DNA from: Litoditis marina
Taxonomy: Eukaryota; Nematoda; Chromadorea; Rhabditida; Rhabditidae
DNA length: 64,000 bases
NCBI GenBank assembly: GCA_964036275.1
Contig: OZ038435.1
Coordinates: 16,333,920 to 16,397,919 of the forward strand
Reading direction: 5' to 3'
Each line of letters starts with the position of its first letter. The first letter of the stretch is position 1. Below, in pieces: positions 58,231 to 64,000 of the stretch. Below the pieces are notes generated by a model. That model was given only the letters and a program-made list of their open reading frames with translations, was not told the DNA's origin and did not search any database. The translations under genes and the position numbers were made by a program.

Positions 58231-58340
58231 GAAAGCTGTCGAGCACTTTCACCAAAGCTGTGAAGCACTTTCCCCAAAGCTGTCGAGCCCTTTCGCCAAA
58301 GCTGTCGAGCACTTTCGCCAAAGCTGTCGAGCACTTTCAG
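58231..58340. repeat. Five tandem 22-bp repeats upstream of the helical-protein gene
   Basis: Units of CAAAGCTGTCGAGCACTTTCGC start at 58231, 58253, 58275, 58297 and 58319. The unit is nearly palindromic around TCGA. Because 22 is not a multiple of three and the block precedes the best ATG of the next gene, I read it as non-coding. Confidence 0.8.
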
Positions 58341-58363
58341 CGTCATTTTTTACTTTTGTGCCT

Positions 58364-58669
58364 ATGCCGAGTGGTCGTATTAAAGCTCACACAGTCTATT
58401 TAATTAAATTGAAAAAGAATAAAAAGGTTCTCGAAAAAGCATCAAGTACACAAATTGGATTTCTAGTGGAAATTGTATATAATATTCTAAATAATTCTAT
58501 CGTCCGCCTATCCTCCAAAGAGCGTGATATTCTGAGTAGAAATATCTCCAGCCTAATTGAGATTTCTAAAATTCGTGACCCAGAAGTGGCCCGCAAACAG
58601 CTGACATCACTTTCCCACGCCACACTCAAGTCACTCATACAACCAGTTCTAGCCCTATCTGAACTGTAA
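58364..58669 (+). CDS. Small helical protein, paralog of 62809-63141
   Basis: 101 residues from the ATG at 58364. An upstream ATG at 58193 would overlap the ATPase and read through the 22-bp repeats. A basic start (K-K-N-K-K) precedes predicted helices with a pattern Q-x3-L-x2-I-x3-L, then R-D-P-E-V-A-R-x2-L and a Leu/Ile-rich end (L-I-Q-P-V-L-A-L). The same order appears in the minus gene at the right end. A short helical protein with a P-x-x-A-R-x-x-L motif recurs in other Mavericks, to my knowledge without a known role. Confidence 0.65.
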   Translation: MPSGRIKAHTVYLIKLKKNKKVLEKASSTQIGFLVEIVYNILNNSIVRLSSKERDILSRNISSLIEISKIRDPEVARKQLTSLSHATLKSLIQPVLALSEL

Positions 58670-59400
58670 TGCGTCTAAATCACAAGTTCAAACTAGTTCC
58701 TATAACTGAAAGTGATGAGGCGTCGAATATTTCGAGTCTTAAAGCACGGATGGAAGAAGTACTCAAAGAGAAGAAAGTGTCGGATAATGAGAAAATATCC
58801 ATTTTTGCTGATCTTTTGGCGCGTCTTCGTAACTATAATGCTGAACTTGACAGTCCACCTAGTTTCCAAATTCACACTCCTCCACGCAATGATATTGTGC
58901 CTCAACTACCAGTGAGAAGTACTAGACTTGACAAGATTGTAAAAACCGTACGTGGAAATGACGCAAATGAAATGGTATTGGATGGGCGAACTATTCCAGG
59001 GACAAATATAAATGACATCATAAACTATGCCTTGAAAAGAGACGGAGCTCACTATCCAGCCGGCTATGAAGAATTTTATAATAGTACCAAGCATATCACT
59101 GGATTACAGAAACCAAAAACAGAACCTGTAATTGAGGTGCCTACTAGACAATCTCCTCCTCCTTCTACAAGTAATACAAGAACTTCTGCACCATCACCCG
59201 TTGTGATGAGAAAACCGCCAGGAAAAGTGGATAGTCCTAAGTCTACGACATTGGACAAGAAATATCCTCATGGATTGCCAGATGGAATAGCTAATAGTGT
59301 GAAGGGTACTCCACGTATTAGAAGACCGAATACAAAGCTTCAGTTTGGAGACGGAAGACGAAAGAAGCGGTTGAATATAAGACTATGGAAAGACTTCTAA
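58669..59400 (+). CDS. Polinton structural-type protein of unknown function (243 residues)
   Basis: Starts on the last base of the previous stop codon (TAATG) and overlaps the integrase by 16 bp. Residues 1-60 are charged and helical. About 105-140 has D-G-R-T-I-P-G-T-N-I-N-D-I-I and P-A-G-Y-E-E-F, a pattern I associate with a recurrent Maverick/adintovirus protein. A Pro/Ser/Thr-rich linker and a strongly basic end (G-R-R-K-K-R) follow. The layout suggests a DNA- or core-binding virion protein; this is inference. Confidence 0.6.
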   Translation: MRLNHKFKLVPITESDEASNISSLKARMEEVLKEKKVSDNEKISIFADLLARLRNYNAELDSPPSFQIHTPPRNDIVPQLPVRSTRLDKIVKTVRGNDANEMVLDGRTIPGTNINDIINYALKRDGAHYPAGYEEFYNSTKHITGLQKPKTEPVIEVPTRQSPPPSTSNTRTSAPSPVVMRKPPGKVDSPKSTTLDKKYPHGLPDGIANSVKGTPRIRRPNTKLQFGDGRRKKRLNIRLWKDF

Positions 59401-60422
59401 AAGATGCCTATTTAAATCCGAAAAACCCGTCTAGTTTTTCTTCAATAAATAATATTATTCGTTCTGTGAAAGGTGCTAAAATAAAAGATGTAAAGAATTA
59501 TTTAAAAAGTGTGCCCACCTATACTCTACATAAACAAGTGCGTCATCGTTTTCCACGTAGGAAAACTTTTGGATCCGGCCGTTTTTTCACGTTACAAGCA
59601 GATTTGTGTGACTATGCGGCCTATAAGAAGGAGAATGTAGGGCATACCTTTTTGCTCACCGTAATTGATGTCTATTCGCGCATGTTATATGTGAAACCAT
59701 TGAAATCGAAAGCAGGTGTTGTCGTTTGCAAGGCCTTTGAAGAAATTTTTGAGGAGAACAAGTTTACCCCAATCTATATTTACACTGATCAAGGAAAGGA
59801 GTTTTATAATTCTACAGTATCCGGTATGTTTAAAGAGAAGAGTATAAGACATTTGTCCACAAATTCACCTCTCAAATGTGCCATGGTTGAAAGGGTAAAT
59901 AGAACTTTGAAGACGAGACTGGAAAAATATATGTACCACAACACCACGAGGAAGTATATTGATGTTTTGCCCGACATTGTGAATGGAATTAACCACAGTT
60001 TTCATCGTAGTATAAAAATGCGCCCTGTTGATGTGACAAGTAATTTCCTAGACGAACGTGCTGGACCGAGGCCTAAAGCTGGTAAACTAGGTGTTGGTGA
60101 TATGGTTCGAATAAGTACCGCCCGGAGAACGTTCCAGAAGGGGTACGAAAAAGGATGGAGTGAAGAGGAGTTTTACATTATTAAGTGTTTACCTGGCTCG
60201 CCACCTGTCTATCATTTGAAGGATGTAAATGGAGAGAAGATTGAGGGTATTTTCTATGAACATGAGGTTGTTCCCTGTAGTAACCCTGATAATGTGTACA
60301 AAGTGGAAAAGATATTGGAAAGAAGAAAGCGGAAAGGTCAGAAGGAAGTATTGGTCAAGTGGCTTGGGTATCCAGCATCGTTTAATAGCTGGGAAAAGGA
60401 ATCTGATATTATTTTATTGTGA
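59385..60422 (+). CDS. Retroviral-like DDE integrase with C-terminal chromodomain
   Basis: 345 residues. Catalytic acids are Asp73 (Q-A-D-L), Asp135 (Y-T-D-Q-G-K-E-F) and Glu169 (M-V-E-R-V-N-R-T), the usual Polinton rve arrangement. After an SH3-like region (G-V-G-D-M-V-R-I) comes a chromodomain from about residue 303 (Y-K-V-E-K-I-L-E ... V-K-W-L-G-Y-P ... S-W-E). It joins the element ends to target DNA and makes the 6-bp duplication. The chromodomain could steer it to marked chromatin. I see no N-terminal HHCC zinc motif. Confidence 0.95.
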   Translation: MERLLKDAYLNPKNPSSFSSINNIIRSVKGAKIKDVKNYLKSVPTYTLHKQVRHRFPRRKTFGSGRFFTLQADLCDYAAYKKENVGHTFLLTVIDVYSRMLYVKPLKSKAGVVVCKAFEEIFEENKFTPIYIYTDQGKEFYNSTVSGMFKEKSIRHLSTNSPLKCAMVERVNRTLKTRLEKYMYHNTTRKYIDVLPDIVNGINHSFHRSIKMRPVDVTSNFLDERAGPRPKAGKLGVGDMVRISTARRTFQKGYEKGWSEEEFYIIKCLPGSPPVYHLKDVNGEKIEGIFYEHEVVPCSNPDNVYKVEKILERRKRKGQKEVLVKWLGYPASFNSWEKESDIILL

Positions 60423-60454
60423 TTGAATTAAATATTTTGTTATATAGTTTTTCA

Positions 60455-60660
60455 GTTGTACTATTACACTCTCTGCGCTCTCTCGTTTCCCCTTACTCTC
60501 TCGCCCGCGCGCCCTGTCCCAACAGGTTTCTCTCTCTCTCTCTGCACTCCGAATAATACAATTTGACTCTCTAGATTTTGTTTCTTTTCCCTCTACGGAC
60601 TCTCGTCTTCGCGCGAAATGTCTAACCACCTATCAATCTCTTTGCGAGATACATTGAAAA
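60455..60660. repeat. Pyrimidine-rich repeat, copy 2
   Basis: Begins CTATTACACTCTCTGCGCTCTCTCG, with CAACAGGTTTCTCTCT and CTAACCACCTATC. Shares order and much sequence with 52064-52290. Lies just past the integrase stop. Confidence 0.75.
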
Positions 60661-60713
60661 CAAGTGGTTTCATTATATATTTATTAGAGTAAAGGAAAAA
60701 CAATAATCAACAA

Positions 60714-60992
60714 TCAGGCATTGATAAAGCGGGCTTGACGGTTGCGGCGCCCACATGAATCGCACATCTGAAAACTATACGTATTTCCAGTGATAGTAAA
60801 GCTCTTACGACAACAATTATCAAGAACAAACATAATAAACGGAGCATTAAATAGAATCTGGTTTTTCGAAAGTGGCGTCTGGTATTCCTTCTTTTCGTCG
60901 GAGTTTTCGAAAATAGGCTTCTTGTCCACTGGAGGAGGAGGAATAGAAAAGTTGGGAGCGAAATTAGGAGCAACCGTCTGTTGAGTGGACAT
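60714..60992 (-). CDS. Small Cys-containing protein (92 residues)
   Basis: ATG at 60992. A Pro-rich N-terminal half (P-P-P-P-V-D-K-K-P) precedes a C-terminal part with C-C ... C-x2-C-G-R-R-N, which could bind one metal ion. The gene is convergent with the integrase across the pyrimidine-rich repeat. No family recognised. Confidence 0.55.
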   Translation of the reverse strand: MSTQQTVAPNFAPNFSIPPPPVDKKPIFENSDEKKEYQTPLSKNQILFNAPFIMFVLDNCCRKSFTITGNTYSFQMCDSCGRRNRQARFINA

Positions 60993-61059
60993 GTTTAGAA
61001 TGACTGGAATGGGCAGGAGATACCTCTTTTATACAGTTAATTTCGAAACGGCTTATGAG

Positions 61060-61248
61060 TCATCGATGTATCCTGCGGGGGGGAGGAGTGGGCGGAAGGT
61101 AGTCGGATCCATCTTCTAGTTCACTTTGTTCTTCATAGTTTGGAATAGTGAATTGAAGGGGAATGAAGGGTGGATTTTCCTCACGTTCGGACGTATCAGT
61201 ATCAGTGATACGGGGATGATCACCAACCCATTCCATTTCCTCAGCCAT
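61060..61248 (-). CDS. Small acidic protein (62 residues)
   Basis: ATG chosen at 61248; a longer frame to 61326 has no ATG and runs into the promoter motif. Rich in Asp/Glu, with T-D-T-D-T-S-E-R-E-E-N and a Pro-rich end (L-P-P-T-P-P-P-R-R). Its position beside a GC/CCAAT module mirrors the acidic gene at 47797-48171. Function unknown. Confidence 0.5.
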   Translation of the reverse strand: MAEEMEWVGDHPRITDTDTSEREENPPFIPLQFTIPNYEEQSELEDGSDYLPPTPPPRRIHR

Positions 61249-61312
61249 TCTCGAGTAATTCGAAATTATTGTGAGAAGGTCATCAGGCGTTTGACGAAAC
61301 TCAGCTGTAGTA

Positions 61313-61339
61313 GGGGGCGTGGCCAAGCTCTGTAATTGG
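61313..61339. promoter_or_regulatory. GC-box plus inverted CCAAT module, right copy
   Basis: GGGGGCGTGGCCAAG followed by CTGTAATTGG, with the same spacing as 48414-48440. Lies about 97 bp before the ATG of the next plus gene. AATTTCGAA boxes follow at 61351 and 61392. Confidence 0.7.
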
Positions 61340-61435
61340 CTGACGGCTAATTTCGAATGACCTGTGAATTGCGGCTGACCACTATCTAATTTCGAATAGT
61401 CTCATTCAATATACGCATAGACACGTGTGCCTACC

Positions 61436-61912
61436 ATGTCCTCTGCCCTAGAAAAAATTGCCGTTGAGTATGACAGTGACGCTGAGGAGGAAATGCCGTC
61501 ATTCTTCTACTCTAATTCGAAAGAGAAAGTCCACGTTGGAAAGAAGATTATCACCGTGGAGGTAGATAGAATTCGTCTGAATACTGAGGTGGGTCTAACT
61601 CCTGATGTAGTAGTTGAACGAGGATTCAACAAGTTCATTAGCGATACCCTGAAAAGGCATAATTGTGATTTAGAAAATACAAAGTTTTGTCTGAATCTGG
61701 AACATCCGGGTTTCAGAGAGGATAAGGGGTTCTTTCTGCCCTCTAGAACTTTTAAGGTTTTGAATGGGGCTGCTATTGTGAACATGATAGAAAAAATGAT
61801 GACGTCCAATCGTAATATTTCGCTGGATCAGGCCTTTTCGGTTTCCATGTATATATATAATGACGTCACGCCCGCTGAGGTGCAGTCGATTGATACCAGC
61901 AAAATGGATTAA
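61436..61912 (+). CDS. Unknown Polinton protein A (158 residues), paralog of protein B
   Basis: ATG at 61436; the frame extends a few codons upstream without another ATG. An acidic start is followed by beta-like stretches. The second half has G-F-x2-F-I, F-x-L-N-L-E-H-P-G-F, F-L-P-S-R-T-F, I-E-K-M-M-T-S-N-R-N-I-S-L-D and V-S-M-Y-I-Y-N. A protein with H-P-x-L ... S-N ... L-D ... I-x-V order is familiar from Maverick-associated genes of many animals. Function unknown. It is followed 23 bp later by its apparent paralog. Confidence 0.65.
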   Translation: MSSALEKIAVEYDSDAEEEMPSFFYSNSKEKVHVGKKIITVEVDRIRLNTEVGLTPDVVVERGFNKFISDTLKRHNCDLENTKFCLNLEHPGFREDKGFFLPSRTFKVLNGAAIVNMIEKMMTSNRNISLDQAFSVSMYIYNDVTPAEVQSIDTSKMD

Positions 61913-61935
61913 AATCATTCGTAACTATTTTCATC

Positions 61936-62340
61936 ATGCTGATCGGTCGCTCTGACAATTTCTCTCTTGATTTCTTGGAGTGTTACACTTCTATTGGTGA
62001 TTGTAATACTCGAACATATACCACTCCATACATGATTACTACTGTGTATGATAATATTTATTTTCGAAACTTTCGTAATTTCCAAATGCCTCTTGATAGA
62101 GGAATTTCCCATGTAATAGACCAATTCGCTCAACTTCTGCTCACATCTTATAGGTGTGATGGTGACCCACACCTGTCGATCTGTTTCTCTCACCCTGATC
62201 TGGAAAACCTTGTGGAAACGCCACTCGAACTCTACTCGCGAACGATGATCCGATCTCTTCAACAACAACTTCACCCTTTCGTATACGATATTGATCTCCG
62301 TCAACCTTTTTATATTTCCATTCATGCGTACAAGTATTGA
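61936..62340 (+). CDS. Unknown Polinton protein B (134 residues), paralog of protein A
   Basis: Has the same order of segments as protein A: R-G-I-S-H-V-I, L-S-I-C-F-S-H-P-D-L, P-L-E-L-Y-S-R-T-M, I-R-S-L-Q-Q-Q-L and F-Y-I-S-I-H-A-Y, without the acidic start. AATAAA overlaps the stop. Probably a tandem duplicate that has diverged strongly. Confidence 0.6.
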   Translation: MLIGRSDNFSLDFLECYTSIGDCNTRTYTTPYMITTVYDNIYFRNFRNFQMPLDRGISHVIDQFAQLLLTSYRCDGDPHLSICFSHPDLENLVETPLELYSRTMIRSLQQQLHPFVYDIDLRQPFYISIHAYKY

Positions 62341-62417
62341 ATAAATTTTATTACGAAATCTTATGTACAAAATACACATAAATACGACGAAAATACAATT
62401 ACGAAATACGAAAATAC

Positions 62418-62777
62418 TTAGACATGTTTACAAAGAAATTCGACACCACAAAGTAGAGTATTATTCGTATCATACAGCATCATTTCAGAGGGAGAGCATC
62501 TCATATTGTTTAAACGATAGCATTTCAATTGTTTCGAAACTTCGAGTTCAGGTGTAATAGTATAATTTTTCAAAACAAAAGTAGGACCAAATGATGGTGA
62601 TATTGCTGGCTTCGAGTTTCGAAAGGGCATGGGTCCTGGCTGATTTCCATCAATGATGTTTTGCGAAAGTAAAAACATGCATATGAGAATGGTACCGATC
62701 AGTGTTCCAGCTGCCGAATACTTCTTCACGTTGCTGGTCTTTTTCGCTGGCATTTCCTGAATTAGGTTTTCGTACAT
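62418..62777 (-). CDS. Small single-pass membrane protein, type II topology likely
   Basis: 119 residues from the ATG at 62777; a longer open frame to 62852 has no ATG. A Lys-rich cytoplasmic start is followed by one helix (G-T-L-I-G-T-I-L-I-C-M-F-L-L) and about 75 outer residues with three or four Cys (L-K-C-Y, M-R-C-S, L-L-C-G, F-L-C-K). Could sit in a virion membrane or the host surface. No family recognised. Confidence 0.6.
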   Translation of the reverse strand: MYENLIQEMPAKKTSNVKKYSAAGTLIGTILICMFLLSQNIIDGNQPGPMPFRNSKPAISPSFGPTFVLKNYTITPELEVSKQLKCYRLNNMRCSPSEMMLYDTNNTLLCGVEFLCKHV

Positions 62778-62808
62778 ACTTCCACGGTTACACAGGAGGG
62801 AATGAGTC

Positions 62809-63141
62809 TCAAACTTGATATGTAAGTTCGCAATCGTCTGAATGAATCGCAAGTATTGCAGGAATTAGAATTGACCTAACTTGCTGCTGTGTCAATCGGC
62901 ACAATAGATCTCTCGCGCGATCTGGTTGACGGGTATTCGCAATTCTTACCAATTGCGGTCTGATTGATTTCACAATTTCATCATCCGGCTTACATAGAAA
63001 AAAGTGGTTCACACGTAAGAGACTGTGAATTACAGCCCGCAGACATTCAACTTGCACGTCGGAAGCAGTTTCGATTTCTTTATAATCTTCGAAACAGGAA
63101 TGTAGAAAATATGAGTGGAAGTCTTCCCAAGTGTTTATCAT
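62809..63141 (-). CDS. Small helical protein, paralog of 58364-58669
   Basis: 110 residues from the ATG at 63141. Its second half aligns by pattern with the plus-strand protein: Q-V-E-C-L-x2-V-I-x2-L-L, then R-Q-P-D-R-A-R-D-L-L and I-L-I-P-A-I-L-A-I. The two sit on opposite strands 4.5 kb apart. Last gene before the right TIR. Confidence 0.65.
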   Translation of the reverse strand: MINTWEDFHSYFLHSCFEDYKEIETASDVQVECLRAVIHSLLRVNHFFLCKPDDEIVKSIRPQLVRIANTRQPDRARDLLCRLTQQQVRSILIPAILAIHSDDCELTYQV

Positions 63142-63239
63142 GGCTGGCACGCTGCGAATGAATAGCTATTACGAAACGAGTTGCGAAATCAATATTGCGA
63201 ATTTCGTGCGAAACGTTTTTTTTTTTCGAAATTAGTCAA
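63142..63239. other. Polinton right subterminal segment
   Basis: Contains several CGAAA-type boxes (TTACGAAACG, TTGCGAAATC, TTTCGTGCGAAACG) and a run of T; probably upstream control of the helical-protein gene. Confidence 0.4.
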
Positions 63240-63489
63240 TATTTCGAAAAATCAATATTTCGAAATTCGAGAAGTCAATATTTCGAAAGTTCAATATTTC
63301 GAAAAATCAATATTTCGAAATTCGAGAAGTCAATATTTCGAAATTCGAGAAGTCAATATTTCGAAAATCAATAAGTGTCACATCTGGGTGACACCAGGGT
63401 GTCACTGTGCGGAGACATTGCGGCGCTGGCGCGCCGCCGGGGGATGTCCCAACTGGGTGACATGTCCCACGGGGGTGACATACACTACT
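63240..63489. repeat. Polinton right terminal inverted repeat
   Basis: Mirror of the left TIR. It has more AATATTTCGAAATTCGAGAAGTC tandem motifs than the left end, so it is longer by a few units. Confidence 0.93.
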
Positions 63490-63495
63490 GTTGTC
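63490..63495. repeat. Polinton target-site duplication, right
   Basis: GTTGTC, directly followed by AGCTGTAGGCGAG, the continuation of the interrupted tRNA unit. Confidence 0.95.
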
Positions 63496-64000
63496 AGCTG
63501 TAGGCGAGAAAACCAACTACGTTTTTTTGGTAAAAGTGTTATTTACCCACCATAGACGGAGAATATGACAGTTTTCATAAATTTTCTGATTCTAAAGTTA
63601 GTTTTCTAGAGAGCAACAAATTTTACCAACCAAATCTTACAGTTAGGGTCATGTTAGAAGGTGATAAGGATTAGTGAATTTAATTAGGTCATTTACTTAG
63701 GAAGAAAGCAAATGTAGCACAAAGCTGACCTGAATTCGAAGTTTAAAACGCATTTTTAAAAATAGATTGCTGAAAAACAAAACATTGCTCCCGGTGAGGC
63801 TCGAACTCACGACCTTCAGATTATGAGACTGACGCGCTGCCGACTGCGCTACGGAAGCATGTTATACGAGAGGCAAGGAAGTGTACTCCCCACCGCATGT
63901 TGCAGAGACCAACGCATAGTTGCGTGGCTGATAAAACACAGTTGTCAGCTGTAGGCGAGAAAACCAACTACGCTTTTTTGGTAAAAGTGTTATTTACCCA
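63496..64000. repeat. tRNA-Met array resumes
   Basis: Remainder of the interrupted unit and one full further unit in the same minus orientation as before the insertion. Confidence 0.9.
63786..63858 (-). tRNA. tRNA-Met(CAT), elongator, first copy after the Polinton
   Basis: Intact copy, no change seen. Confidence 0.95.

Larger units (their letters stand above)
44681..63489. mobile_element. Complete Polinton/Maverick element (18,809 bp)
   Basis: Defined by AGTAGTGTATGTC...GACATACACTACT termini, long inverted repeats and a 6-bp target duplication, all diagnostic of Polintons. It carries the full core set: polymerase, integrase, packaging ATPase, protease, major and minor capsid proteins. Genes lie on both strands, tightly packed, often overlapping by a few bases or sharing short convergent poly(A) regions. 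At least two accessory genes contain introns. Near-identical TIRs and open core genes point to a young insertion. Whether it moves as a transposon, forms virions or both cannot be told from sequence. Confidence 0.97.

Noticed and set aside
58193..58363. Upstream start of the helical-protein gene
   Set aside because: It would overlap the ATPase end and translate a 22-bp tandem array whose period is not a multiple of three.
63175..63555. 124-codon plus frame across the right TIR
   Set aside because: It is made of the TIR repeats and runs past the element boundary.

Overview
This is eukaryotic, metazoan DNA, most probably from a nematode. The best organism evidence is a spliced plus-strand gene at 25611-29454. 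Its exons read as a seven-helix chemoreceptor of the nematode Sra/Srab type, with a membrane-proximal C-L-E-R-V-V-S-T motif followed by R-Y-E-K. CR1-like LINE fragments and short GT-AG introns fit the same picture. All calls come from reading the sequence; no database search was run.

Region 1 (1-20253) is a multi-level satellite. Four modules recur in order: arrays of 30/48-bp units; a roughly 1-kb core module; a TATA-like box next to a perfectly conserved 21-nt hairpin; and arrays of roughly 118-bp units, each with a CpG-rich box. Upstream of every TATA/hairpin the core carries a short cassette of direct repeats that differs from copy to copy. No convincing protein gene lies here. The very long open frames are a by-product of repeat lengths divisible by three.

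Region 2 (20254-31337) holds a 5'-truncated LINE, a first block of tandem elongator tRNA-Met(CAT) units, a decayed second LINE, the chemoreceptor gene (with a third LINE fragment in an intron) and about 1.9 kb with no recognised gene.

Region 3 (31338-44674, resuming at 63490) is the main array of roughly 450-bp units, each carrying one elongator tRNA-Met gene followed by a T-rich Pol III terminator. The window has 35 full-length tRNA genes: five minus, six plus, then twenty-three minus before the inserted element and one after it. A head-to-head inversion junction lies at 33744-33795.

Region 4 (44681-63489) is a complete 18.8-kb Polinton/Maverick inserted into one tRNA unit. It has AG...CT termini, TIRs of at least 160 bp with one mismatch, and a perfect 6-bp target duplication (GTTGTC). 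Replication and integration genes are a protein-primed family B DNA polymerase (one frame change) and a chromodomain DDE integrase. Virion genes are a double-jelly-roll major capsid protein, a penton-type minor capsid protein, an FtsK/HerA-type packaging ATPase, an adenain-like cysteine protease and a small basic core-like protein. Accessory genes are an eight-exon EGF/mucin-type membrane glycoprotein, a four-exon RING-type protein, a C2H2 zinc-finger protein with two SUMO-consensus sites, a small membrane protein and two pairs of apparent paralogs. Shared promoter elements, a duplicated pyrimidine-rich block and TTCGAA-rich ends suggest its own regulatory code. Apart from the polymerase frame change every core gene is open, so the insertion looks recent.
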